A stretch of 64,000 nt of DNA from Clavelina lepadiformis (taxonomy: Eukaryota > Chordata > Ascidiacea > Aplousobranchia > Clavelinidae): the NCBI RefSeq assembly GCF_947623445.1, contig NC_135245.1, forward strand, positions 15,631,501 through 15,695,500, read 5' to 3'. The notes under the pieces are model-generated. The model was not told the DNA's origin, did not search any database, and worked only from the letters and a program-made list of their open reading frames with translations. Within the stretch, counting starts at the first letter, position 1, and every line of letters starts with the position of its first letter. Shown in pieces: positions 12,888-25,200 of the stretch. Made by a program: the position numbers and the translations under genes.

Positions 12888-14275
12888 GGGAAGACCGGGG
12901 TTAGTTGGAAAAATTTTTAGGAAAATTTAAACCACCAAAATTCAGAATGATTTTCGAAATCTTTATCTAGTCTGGCATAATGACTACGATGATCTACAAC
13001 TTATTACAAAAGACTGAACAGAAATTGTTACAGGTTTACGCACAAACTTTAATTTTTCAGACATCAGTCACGTTTTCCAACTAACCCCGACGCCGGGGCT
13101 TGTTGGAAAACCACACGGGGTTAGTTGGAAAATACATCGATTTGTTATATACAGTATTCAAAAGTGTCTGTTCTTTGAATGTCAATCAATCTATTGTGGA
13201 TTGTAGCCCGACAAGTCAACAGGGAAGATAAATCTCTGCTGACAGCGTTTCGTTCCTCTTCTGTTGAAAGGAACAGGAAATTTGAATACAATGTCTTTTA
13301 AATTTTGAGTGAATTCCGATTCGTCAGTGTCCATAGGAAAAATAAACTAGGGGCGCTCATTCGCTAATTTAAAGTGATTGGAGCGCTTCAAAAATTTGAA
13401 GGTTACGTCCCCATCTTCAAAAACATCACTTACATCTCCAACGTAGTACTGCACACTTTTTCTTGCAGAAAATTTGACCAGTGCAAATTCACCTTCTTTA
13501 ATGTCATTTGGTTGATTAACCTCTGTCATTTCTTCATCGTCTGTTGTACTCCCGTCTGAGCAGTCCTCTTCATCTGATAAGAGTGGCGGCGGTACTTTGT
13601 CAGAGTCAGACTTTGAAGCATTTATCAAGCATTTACAAATTTTTATGTTTACTGGTGTGAATGCTCTGGGGAAACTTCTCCCTACCATATCAGGGATGTC
13701 ATAAATAGTTATTGTTGTTCCTCGGTTTTCTTTCATCCAGCAGTCACAAGCGCTGTTGTAATAACGCTTGAAAGGCCCATAAACAACCCTATCTAGCAGC
13801 TGCAGCTTATGAGAGCAGTGGGGTGGAAATGAGAGTAAGACAATGCCATGCTTTTTGGCATTGTCTTACTTTCCAACTAACCCCATTCAAAATTTTCCAA
13901 CTAACCCCGTATGCACATGGGAGAGAAAAATTACTTTTTATGTAGCCACTAAACCAGGTAATTTAATTGCCTCTGCCTTTTCTGGTACCATGGCACCTAC
14001 GGTCAATATAGACTAATGAACTTTCACTTATCTCTCTAAAGCACTATGTTACACGAAATTTACCAACAATCTCGATTTTTAGTTCAAAGTATAAAAAACA
14101 GAAAAACGTGTGCCACTCTTATGCTTCTGCTCTTAGAACAATAAAATTAACATGGCAAATAGATAACATCGTTGTCAATCACTAAAGGGCAGTAAAGATT
14201 TACAAAGATGTTCGGGGAATAGTGAAACATCGATTTTTCAACTAACCCCGTTTTCCAACTAGCCCCGGTCTCCCC
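12888..14275. mobile_element. Pogo/Tigger-like DNA transposon, internally deleted
   Basis: The left end begins GGGAAGACCGGGGTTAGTTG. The right end, read on the other strand, begins GGGGAGACCGGGGCTAGTTG. Both are flanked by TA (12886-12887 and 14276-14277), the target duplication of Tc1/mariner/pogo elements. The 1388-bp element contains a minus-strand fragment of a DDE transposase at 13347-13867. Further copies of the terminal word CCAACTAACCCC lie inside at about 13079-13130 and 13871-13909, next to two self-complementary stretches. The N-terminal DNA-binding part and most of the catalytic domain are missing, so it is non-autonomous. Confidence 0.85.
13347..13867 (-). pseudogene. Transposase C-terminal fragment (pogo/Tigger/Jerky-type DDE)
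   Basis: An open frame runs on the minus strand from about 13867 to the stop at 13347. It starts with HGIVLLSFPPHCSHKLQLLD and continues VVYGPFKRYY. In DDE_1 superfamily transposases (Tigger, Jerky, pogo) this PPH-S-LQ-LD...GPFK block surrounds the end of the catalytic domain. The acidic, serine-rich remainder (about 129 residues after MKENRGTT) matches the variable C-terminal tail. The upstream transposase sequence is absent: the frame begins at the perfect hairpin 13834-13870, so this is a truncated relic. It could also be a domesticated fragment, but no promoter or start supports that. Confidence 0.75.
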
Positions 14276-14711
14276 TATATTATTATGTTGCATCATCACA
14301 TAGCATTTTGTTTCCTGATTACTACACAACGCTTTTTAAAAAAACTTAAAATTTAGGTCGCAAAGATGCAATTAATTTGGAATTTTTGTAAATGTAAAGC
14401 GTATCATAAAAATTTATAATTTAATACAGTACATCAGTAGGAATGCTAGGCATAAAAAGTTGCAACCCCATCCCAAATTTAAAAGTATCTTTATTTTATT
14501 CACGCTTGATATGTTGCAAAACTCATTGATGCATGTCTTACCGCCAAAAATAAACAACAGAGTCCATAGAGCAAAGTTATCGTTTGGGGTCCTTCTATTT
14601 TATGAATGTGCAACTTTTTGCAGCTATGTACAGTTGTATGTGTAGTTATGTGCAGCGTTTGCAGCTTTGTGCAATTTAATTGCAGAGGAGGCTACGATAA
14701 GAAGCTTTGTC

Positions 14712-14940
14712 TACTCGGTACTCGAGTGGTTCTAGCGCTGGCCTTACAATAAATGCGACTCGTGTTCCGTGTTCGATACCCATATGCAGTTGTGCTACAC
14801 CATTATCAAAGGCATTAACAACACTTGCACCTATTTAGTAGATCTGGTGGACAGTTCTAAATTCGGGAAATACTATATAAAAAATGTTTGACAATCTGAA
14901 ATTGCGCAAAGGCTAGTTCGGTGACCCGGCTCGAGGGATG
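14712..14940 (+). repeat. Possible tRNA-derived SINE
   Basis: The stretch GAGTGGTTCTAGCGCTGGCC resembles a tRNA A-box region. It is followed about 40 bases later by GTTCGATACCC, a B-box-like word. The sequence does not fold into a proper tRNA, so a tRNA-derived SINE is more likely than a gene. The 3' limit is uncertain. Confidence 0.35.
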
Positions 14941-16442
14941 ATAAGAAATCATAGCAAGGTTTAAGTAGTGCAAAGACTTTCCTCAGTCCGAAAAGAAAGA
15001 TTATCGTAACTAACCATGTACCAAATTTCTGGCATAGAACTGCTGTTTTTTCCTATTTTGTTATGTTATAAGTACTCTGTTACGTTGGCTTGGCACCCTA
15101 CCAGACTTCAGAATTTGACATAGGCGCTTTTCATGAGCTTAAGTGCGTTATTTTGCACTTAATGACTTAGAAAGAAATTTTATGTTCTCGATTTTTAATT
15201 GATTTAAAGTATGCATTTATAAGTCAAACTGTGTACGTTACTGTGTAGTTGTACACTTATGTTTGCAACTATACATTTTGCGCATTGCACTTGTCATTTT
15301 TGGTTGTTTAATGCACTGAAGTTCTTGCTGAAACTGGCCGTACTCTGCAGTTCCGGCACCCTACTTGAAAGTCTATATTATGCACCGGATTTATCTGGTG
15401 CAGAAAGCTGGCTTAGGCTATGCGCAAATTTTTTGATACCTTGTATACGATATTATACCCTAAGTTTTGCGTTGGTGTGGTACACATTTTGGAATTAGAT
15501 TGATTGGCGTATTTGTCCAGCGCATTGAAAACAAACTTCCCAATAGAACATAGTTCATCAGTTTCAGTTTCTGCTGGCTGTTTTGTTCCAGGTTTTCTGC
15601 AGTAGTGGAAAGCATGACAACTACGCCCGGGATATAGCCTATTTTAAACTTCTGCTTACTGTACTCCAATTACCCAGACTGCAGAGTATGGCAAGAGCAC
15701 ACCAGGGCAAACCGGTGTCTCCAGAAAAAAAGGAGACAGTAACTTTTTCTCTGATTTGTACTGCAAAATAAGTGTTTAAAACAGATGTCTCAAAAAAAAA
15801 AGAAAACACTGATTTTTCCCTGATTTCTATGGCATAGGGCCGCACCTTGCCTGTACAAACGCCGGGCAGCCTTGGGCCACAAGTCGCAGTGCACACCAGC
15901 TGCTTCCTTGCACACCTGCACACTGGAATTTTGCTTCAGCAGACTTGAGATCTCGGTGAAAACTGCCATACTCTCCAGTCCGGCCAATTACAACGTGTTG
16001 TACTCTTAAAATATTATCACAAAATACCATGTTTCCAGCTTGGCTCTTCTGCATATGATATCACTGATCTGGTATTTACATTACAGCATTTAACTTATTG
16101 TCTTAACCTAGTGGGTCGCAAAATAACCCCTGTTTTATTTTATTCGTTGTCACTTGGCCTGTTGTCAGAGCATTCTAAAAATAGGAGATGCTTTGGGTTT
16201 CCTTTATATCGATAGTTTTATTTTCTCATATCAGAAGCGATTAGCCTACACTTATCAACAAATTATTACACCATACCCCATAACTTATTCTCTACTAGCC
16301 AGTCATACTTAATAACTTCTTTCCATGGCTTTCTTTCCATTTACTTCATTCCATATGCCTTTATGTACGAGTGCAAAAATACAAGAGACCTTATTCTCTC
16401 TTAGTTTTGCACTCTCATGATGAAGGCCTGAATGGGAATTAG

Positions 16443-16864
16443 TAGAGTCGTAATCATTGAGCAAGTGACTCGACTCGAGTCACTTTTTGCAAAGACTTTG
16501 CTTAACTTGAGTCCCTTTCTAGAAAATTACTTAAAAGACTTAAGTTGAGTCGATCCTTGTTGATTAGAATTAGATTTCAGTATTAAGGAAAATATTTTTT
16601 TCTTCCATTCATACAAACACATTAACACAGTTCTAAATTGAAATAAATTTTTTGAAACAAAGTTTTAAGGTGTCTTCTTGACGGAAACGTTGCTTTTGCT
16701 TTCTGTATGGCTTTGCATTTATATATCAATTGACTTGACTTGAGTTTTATTTGTCAAATGACTCGACTTGACTCTATTCAATTTTTTCAAAAGACTTGAC
16801 TTGAGTCTTTAACAATGAATGACTTGCCTTGCGAATCCTGTTTGATGACATGGTTACGACTCTG
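16443..16864. mobile_element. MITE-like element with GACTTGAGTC-type repeats
   Basis: The ends TAGAGTCGTAATCA (left) and CAGAGTCGTAACCA (right, reverse strand) are inverted copies. Inside are many degenerate copies of GACTTGAGTC and GACTCGACTCGAGTC. No clean target duplication could be read, so the superfamily is uncertain. A fragment with similar words lies near 31945-32000. Confidence 0.55.
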
Positions 16865-18028
16865 GAAAGTATTTATGAGGCATTAAAATGGAAGTTATGA
16901 CATGTAATGGTAGCTCCTTGGTCAGTCTGTTCATATTTGACTCTGCCATAGGAGTGTAGAACTACAGATCCAAAGTCTGGCATGAAATGAAGCTTAGCAT
17001 ATGGTAGCCTACATTTTAGAATTTTGGTTTTCATGGCTTGTAAATTAGGTCAAATTTATTACTGGTATCATGCACTGACTTTCAGTGTTGCAAGCACACT
17101 TTTATTTGCTCTTCACTATTTTCTAGCAGTGATTTTAGCCTCGTAAATGCCAAGTCGTAGTCAAAAAATGATAGTGTTTAAATCAAAAGCATAATTTTTT
17201 TTGTGTGTAAAAATGTAAAATGGATTTAAAGCATGATGATATTAATCGCAGTTATATGACAAAATTTGCCAGTTTAATGGGGTATAATTTATACCGTATA
17301 AATATTATTATATATAACCCAGTATTAATAGTAATCCTCATAAATGATGACATTGCCACGCATTGTAATTTTCAACTATTCCACTGCACTTGCTGCTAAA
17401 CACATCACAGTAAATCTCATTTTTTGACATACAGTGTTTACCATATCATTTAAGTTAGCATATATTTCAAATCATAACCTAGCCTAGTAATTTAGCCATG
17501 AGAAGCGATAGTTTGGGTCAGGAGATTATTTTAGACTTTAAAAAATTAGTATGTCAATTAAAATTTAAAATTAGCATATATTTCGATCCACAGGCTCGGC
17601 TAATTGCCATTTATCAAATCGGTATTTTACCACTTTGGTAACCGGCTGTCGGTAAAATTAATGTGTACTTCATCGACTGCTGATTATTAAAGTAGGAAAA
17701 TATCAATTGCGTAGCCAACTAGCTGTTTACTGAAATTGATGTTTTCAAATCCAGTAACCTGCTGCCGGTGAAATAGACACTGCCATACAATTTTAAACAT
17801 TTCACTTTTTTGCAAATAAATGCATTTTACAATGCAATGCAATCTAAAGCAGATCTATTCTAAGTTTTAGCGTAAAGTTAGGGCAAATAAGCTAGAGTAA
17901 AACTTTTATTTAAAAATACTTGTATATATCTGATTACTGACAAAGATATTATTGAATTGTTTTTTGTATAACATATAATCATATATATATAACAGATTTT
18001 CATTAAATTTGGTGTTTCCGAAATCGCT

Positions 18029-20906
18029 ATGGCTAGTAACTTTATGTTGCCTGCTACATCGCAAAATCTGACGACTACAAATGATACCCTTGAATGCTTG
18101 GTACTTAAATTTGAAAGATTAATGCAGCAAGTTGAAGATGGATTGGAGATTCGTGATGTGCTACATCACAAAGATGGGCGTTCAATTTATTGCGACCTGC
18201 ACAAAAAAACTGTTTGTTTAAAAGGGCTGCTTTCAGAGATGCAGTGCCTGTTAGACAAGCAGAAAGAAGAACTTCGTAGCTTTAAGGTTTGTTTTATCTA
18301 ATGTGTTGAAAAGCTTGGCTAGAAACTGTGTGCGTGTGGTTTTACGTAAGTGTGCTTCTTTCAACTGACTTCTATAAGTTTAAATTAAAGCGATGATGTT
18401 ATTCTCAGGTAGGTTATTTTTAACTATGAAGTGTGTTAAATCTTTTATCATTTTTGGAGAGCACAAATTATTCCAGGGCCAAAGGGCTTTGAATGTTTTA
18501 TCAATATACAGATAAAGAGCTGCACGTAAAGCATGGTAAACCTTATCAGCCTATGGATTTGGGGAAAATAGCGTTAAAGGTTCTTTGATATTTTGTTGTA
18601 CAGTGAGACCTCGTTAATCCGAATCCCGAACAACCGGAATCTTCGTTATCCAACACAAAACTGCCGGGAACGGATTTCTTCCTATGCGTTTTACCCCTTT
18701 AATTTGGAAACCCCGCTGTCCGACTTCGACACAAAAGTTTTGGAACAAATGTGCTAAATAAATAGCAATAAAATCCGATAAACTGGATTATTAATAGTGA
18801 AGCGAAAATGATTCGCGATTGTCCTAGATACAGTAGTTAGTTGACGAAAACAATAGCCGATTTTAATTATCTACGCTTAATAATGTTGCAGTTTCTCTCT
18901 TTAAACTCCTACGCATACTTTGAATTTGAGTAAGGTGCTTACTGCTTTTTTAACACGGTGCTACATTTGCAAGATTAATTGATTTTTCGCTTTCCGCTAA
19001 ACCGACATTTTATGACAAAACAAAGTGGTCAGAATTAACGAGGTCTGACTGTATATATATTTTAATAAACAAACAGAAATGTGTTTTATGGTATATTGAT
19101 ACATACAAATTACAATGTTCCTCAAACTTCTTGTCCATTCGACCCTTTTAGGTGAAAATTTAATTGTAAAAGTGGTTGGGGAGATATACACACCCTTGCA
19201 CGAAGGAAAAGTTTAGGAATTCTTCCATATCTTAGCCCTTGTAACTGTCAAATTATGTTACTGTCTAAAATTGACAAAATTCAGTTTAACATAGGAAACT
19301 TGTAGTCTCATGTATTTGCATCTAACACTGGGATTAACTCTAACAGAATAAACTAGCATACATCGCTAAGAAAAGTGTTTAATAATAATTTTAGTAATCT
19401 GACTTAATTCTAAAATAATTCATTGAAGCTGTAGGTGAGACCATAGATCAGGGTTGTTCAATCATAACAGTTTTTTGCTTGCACTTGCACAATCAAATTT
19501 CAAGGTTTTAACTTCAATGACTACCAATGAGGATATTTTAGTTTTGTATCCATTGATTTACGGATAGACTTATTATTGCAATGCCTTAATTGATGGCAAT
19601 TTTATTCATCTTTTTTGTAACTTTATTGTCTGATCGAAGGTGAACCTGGATGACATTCACGCTCTGCAGAAGAAGATTGATCGTCTGATGATTTTTGCAA
19701 TGAAAAATTTTTCACCACTGAATATATCGAACTCAAATCCTACATCGCCAAACTTAAGTCATGAAACAGGTGCTAAGTTTATAACATGTTTATGGTTTCA
19801 CATAACACATAATTTTGTCAATGAACCAACAATAAGCTAAAATCTATCAATGGTACAAGCCAAAAACTGCTAGTAAATCTGTCTTACCTATCAAATTGTG
19901 TTTTTATGAAAACAATTTTTCAGTTAATTGTTATTTCATTATCATATACCTATCAACTACTTCCAACTACCAATCAATATTTCAAAGTTTATCACACAAA
20001 TAGGAATCCTGTATTACAAATTTGTTATTGTTCATGCTTTAGAAGGACACAACTTGTTTGTGATTATTTACATGCTTATAATCAATTTTGTGTTATCTTA
20101 TATGGTGTTTAGATGCAGATAAGGAGAATGCTCCAGTTCCTGTTAAGCAAAAACCTCAAACAAAACCTCACAAAGCTGTACCAAGCTTGAATCATTTGAC
20201 AGAACAGCAATTACAAACTGTGCCCAAGTAAGTAATAAATAAAAGCTTTTCAGTCTTCATGAATTTATCATATCTCATGGTACATCCAATTACTTTTGCT
20301 TATAATTTGTTTATTTTGAAGGTACGTAAAGGGCCATTTAAGCCTGGTTCTCGTAAATGCAGGCATTGACGAAATAAACAAAGTGCTGTCGAAAAAGTAC
20401 GAATTCTTAAACAGACCCCGTAAAACTCTTTCACTAAAGGAGGAAAAAAGGCGGGCTGTGTATTTAGAGCAAGCAAAAGAAGTAAAAGGTAAACTACCAT
20501 ATCAAGTTTTATGTTTATTTCAAAGTATGATATACCTCCAAAATGAACACAAGGCCAGCTTGATTTTTGTATTTAAAGCCTTACCACAAAATAAGCCAGA
20601 AATAGAAAGTCCTAATTCAATGTAGTAGTAGTTTACGTTAATGTAAGTCTTTATATTATAAAGAATATGTGACTAACCTTTATGCTACATTAATGTTAAC
20701 CATGTCTCTGACATTTTTAATATTCCTTAATTATAGGTACGCCATATAGCACTTTCTTTGTCGATGATGACATTTACAAGTTCACAACTACGCTCAAGAC
20801 AAAGAAGAAAACTAAAAATGACGTCTTTCTTATCCTGCGCCATCTTGGTCGCGTTAAAGAAATGCACAAAGGAAATCTCACTCGCTATTGTATACTCAGC
20901 GTTTAA
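18029..20906 (+). CDS. SKA1: Spindle and kinetochore-associated protein 1
   Basis: Five exons give 279 residues: 18029-18286, 19640-19769, 20113-20227, 20322-20488 and 20737-20906. The N-terminal 90 residues are helical and heptad-like, as expected for the SKA complex coiled-coil core. A low-complexity basic linker (KQKPQTKPHKAVPSL) follows. The C-terminal winged-helix microtubule-binding domain (about 168-279) includes INKVLSKKYEFLNRPRKTLS, then a DDDIYKFTTTLK strand and the end LRHLGRVKEMHKGNLTRY. This matches the SKA1 pattern INK...KYKILHQPKKSM...LRHCRRLSEVRGGGLTRYVIT. SKA1 with SKA2 and SKA3 stabilises kinetochore-microtubule attachment in mitosis. The length is close to the vertebrate protein (about 255). 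Intron 1 contains a MITE, and an AATAAA lies about 100 bases after the stop. Identity is very likely. Confidence 0.92.
18601..19051. mobile_element. Tigger-like MITE (copy 1), in SKA1 intron 1
   Basis: The ends CAGTGAGACCTCGTTAATCC and, on the other strand, CAGTCAGACCTCGTTAATTC are inverted repeats flanked by TA (18599-18600 and 19052-19053). The body is closely similar, in reverse orientation, to both flanks of the element at 28716-29639. This is a short non-autonomous member of a pogo/Tigger-like family. Confidence 0.85.
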
Positions 20907-22279
20907 ATGTGGAATTAGGACAGTGAGGCTGGAATATACTGCAAATGTAGTTGGGCTATCTGAAACATATTATATCCCTTTCTTCTTGAGAATATTGTTA
21001 AACAATAAACACTACTATTTTAATGATTGTATTTACAATTGCACATCGGCTGAGAACAAATGTTTGTATACGTGCAATATTAAAAGTTTATAGAAAGTGC
21101 AAAAGAATTATAGCAAAGACAAGCATACAATGTTTAAGCCAGGCATAGCAGTCAGCAGAGTATGTGGTCTTCATAATATTGTTTACATAGAATGGAAACA
21201 CCATAAACTAGAGCAAGGCGTTGCTCCATCTACAGTATTACATAGAAACAAACAGTGAGAGCTCAGTTCAAGACCACTTGACGTCGCCTTCATGAAATTA
21301 TCGAGTCGGTGTGTGGTCACTGCTTCGTTTTCTTTACCACATCGCACTATCGATCGCAAACGTTGGATGAGTGCATTTAACTACCGGTAATATCCTTTAA
21401 CACATTTTTAAAACGAATTTTTTGTGGGTTATTCAGCTGGTTTCAGTTGCTCCAACATCCTTACATGACACTTATCTTATCGCATTTTTTTCGATTCCGC
21501 TAATCGCCAAAGTTTTTCCGCTACATTAGTTCACTTAATATTTATTGCATTAACTGTGTAATATAAATAATCACTGCCCTGGCGCATATTTGAGCACTGA
21601 AATTCATTCCTACTGCGTATACAGTTCTAAGTAACTCGACAAAGGTAATAAGTTCTGGTCATTTTAATTTACATTGAATACATTTAATTAGCAGTATGAC
21701 TTTAAACACGCCCAAATCCCAAAGATTTCTTCAGTTGGCCTAAAATTGTTGTGCAAAGTTATAAAGAACCAGTGACTTGATGACGTGACAATGAACAACG
21801 GTCACACTTAACGGACTATGATTCGATAGCTATGTAATATGCTCTTCATGTGCTGCGAATAACGGCAAGTAGCGTTCTACTGCCAACTCGACACATGAGA
21901 CGATCTTCATAGCAGTTGATCGCACCCAACGAAATGTTGGCCAACCTTGGTATGCCAATAAGCCTCGTCCCGGTAAAGGGAGCAGTATTTGCTGGTCCCA
22001 AGGGTGATCGTATTTCTGAGCTTCCACTGTATTTGATAAAAGCTTTGCGTGTTGCGGTCACGCATATCACACACTTATTAATTACAACGAAAAATCGTGC
22101 TTCTATAAGTTACCCCAAATTTTGGGAGTACTAATACTACTGAAAAGCGGGTTATTGCAGGTAAACGTAATAATCGCTATTGACACCAAGTAGTTATGAT
22201 ATTTCTATTATGATATTTCCCTTGTAGAAATGAAGTTCCTGCTTTTATGGAATGTGATGTGTAACTAGTCTAGCACTAT
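20907..22279. other. Convergent intergenic region between SKA1 and SLC22A18
   Basis: The two genes end toward each other across this gap. An AATAAA at about 21004 probably serves SKA1. A relatively GC-rich patch at about 21840-22080 is open on both strands (minus frames of 65 and 74 codons, plus frame of 72). I cannot assign it to any family. Confidence 0.4.
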
Positions 22280-25200
22280 TTACTTAGTTTTCGGTTTATC
22301 ATAGATAGCAATATAAACTAAAAGCAAGCCATTGCATAAAACACCTAAAATTCCAAATGATTCGAAGCCATAGTATTGAAATATATAACCACCGATTGTG
22401 GGGGAAACACTTCGAATAAGAGAATGCACGGACATACTGATTCCAATTATTGAACCTGCACATAAATATAAAAAACAAACTAGAAAGAGGTATAAAAACT
22501 TTAAAACCTTCAGTGATATTGATCTTACCGGTGTCATTTGCATTCACAGTTCTTGTGAGCATTGCTTGCACTACTGTAGAAAACACAGCTCCAGCTACTA
22601 CCATTGGCAGCAGTGCAATGCAAAAGCTAATAAGATCATTGACAAAGAGTGCCAGCGCCCCATATGACAGGCAGAGGCATGCCACTGATCCATTGATAAG
22701 TGTCCAGTCATTAAAACCATACTTTGTAAGTCTGCCAATCAATAAGCCTTGTGTGATCTAAAATGTTAAACCATGAATGAATTTGGTGGAGAATAAAACA
22801 AAGTTAAAAGGTTTCTACAAGGCAAAAAATTCGACTCAAAGTATGTCAGTTAAAAAAAGTGCCTAAAACCGGTTGTAGTATAGCACCCGCCCTGAAATGA
22901 CACTACATAGCTTTAATGCTGTTGGGCAAAGCAGAAAAGATGTTTATTCCTCTTCTGATGGTTTTGCAAAGTAATACTTCAGATATCGCTTTTGGTTAGC
23001 AGCAAAGTAATAAATTCAGGCAATGCCAAATAAAACAACAAAAAACCAAACAAAAAAGTGTGACGTTTGCTTGTGCTAACTGTAGAACGTTCAGTGCTTG
23101 TCTTGTTTTATGTTAAACATAGAATGCATGTGCCACACCATTTTTAAGTTGCAATACTAAATGCGAGCATCAACGCACATGATTCTTAGGATTTTATTGT
23201 CATGTCGCAGGATGTTCGCAATTAATAATAATTAATCAAGAAGAAATATTTTCCTGCACATTTTTTTAGGTTACAAAATGTTTGTCTTAGAAAAATTTGT
23301 AGGTCATGTATCGTATATGTTGGTGTGAGTTATCTAAACATCATTGTGCCAGTTCATGGACATTATCCAAAATTTACGACATTATACATAGCTGATTTTA
23401 AGTGATAAATCACAAACTACAGTAAATAAAGAGATATAATAAGATATAAACACAATGAGGCAAGTTTCTTACCATGGATACTACCCCAATGTATGACAGA
23501 ACATATCCATTAACGGCTGCACTCAGCTTGAAGTGATTTAGTGCCACCATACTGAACATGCTATGCAGGACCCCAATTGGTAAACCAGATACAGTCTTGA
23601 TAAACAACAGATACCTGGCGACTGGGTTCTTCCAAACCAAAGAAAGAAAAAGGTCTATGTCAATCAGCTTATTTGAAGATTTTTTCTTGTCTGAATCATC
23701 TTCCTGTGTATCATGAAAAAAAACAGGCCTGTGGCTGATCATATACAGTACTATATGCATATTGTTAATAGTTGATCTGGCAGACTAACGCAGTAATAAC
23801 AACATATAGAGACAAAGTTGTTAGGATAATTATATATATTATTGTTATCCAGTTTGGTTGAAATGGTGCTTGTGTAAAGAGAGCAATTTTAAACTGGATT
23901 AGTTAAAGATCAATTGTAATATACATTTTGTTTACTCTACGTAGATTTAGTGACTTAGTCATTCAAATTGCATATGACATCAGAAAAACACAGGAAGCAG
24001 TTTGCTGAAATCAACTGGCCTTTTTTATACATTAAGTAAATGTTTACAAATATGGCAATATCACGAGTGATGTTACTATATTTCTGAGCATATTAACGGA
24101 CAGTTGAAAATGAACGAGATTGTTTACACAACACCACACTTCAGCAAAACATTAAGGAATCAACATTTTAAACAAATCTTTTATACAGTCACCTTTTCTT
24201 CTGACATATGCACAGTTTTTGTGGTTTGTGGAACGAATGTAAGTACAAGACCGATACTCAGAAGAGAACCAAGTGCAGCAACAAATGCAGCCACTTGCTC
24301 ACTCGCGTATGTTGTACACCAGCCACCTATTACAGGGCCCAGCACCATGCCTACGCCGTAGGAAAGACCCAATTTGCCAAGAGCATCAGAACGAGATTTC
24401 GACTCAGTGATATCAGTTATCACCATTTGTGCACCTGCAGTAAAAAATTTCCTTTTTATTTATAAATTCCCATTTATAAATGTATCTATCATTATATTTT
24501 TGTCACCGGTGTTTGAGCTATGCAGTCTTGAGTCAATATATAGGAAATTTAATTGATCATCAATCGTGAAACAGTAAAATATTAATTAAGCGAAAACATT
24601 ACCTCCTATATATAAATAAATATGAAAATTTTCAATTAAAAACAAATCTATATATAATTTTTTGTGGATGGGTTACCTTGCATAGCATGCATGAAGACAG
24701 AAGGCAACCTTGACAGAAAAATGACAAATACTGTGTTTGCGACACCCAAAAGAAAGTAACTTAGGAATGCCGATGTAAATGCAATTGCTAATGCAATGCG
24801 ATTTCCAAACAAATCTCCAAACCTGAAACAAAGTACAGAAAATCATTAAACATCAGTAGAAAATTTATAAAGTAAATTATTGATTACTGCTTTCTAATAT
24901 ATCTTAGAAATGTCAAACATACGAATATATAGTGATTAAGCAATTCTATAAGATAAGTTTTTTGCATATATAATTTTGACCTTACCTGCCAAAAATAGGT
25001 CCACCCAACAGTTGCACAACAGCAAAGGTGGTTTGTAAATAGCCAAATGTAACTGGATTAACATCAAGTTTCTTGGTGAGATACTAAAAAAAGACAAACT
25101 GTGTTAGAAAAATTGCAGATTTTGTGCACTTGACTTAGGCCAGTGATTATTAAATTTTTGTGTTGGCAAACCTCTTTTACTTAGTTAATAGCAGTTTTGC

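Larger units (their letters stand above)
14278..18028. other. Repeat-rich non-coding stretch between pogo-like element and SKA1
   Basis: No gene could be supported. It holds a tRNA-like SINE head (about 14712-14783), a mosaic of direct and inverted short repeats (about 15320-16000) and a MITE-like element (16443-16864). The last kilobase before SKA1 is plain AT-rich sequence and should contain its promoter. Confidence 0.4.
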
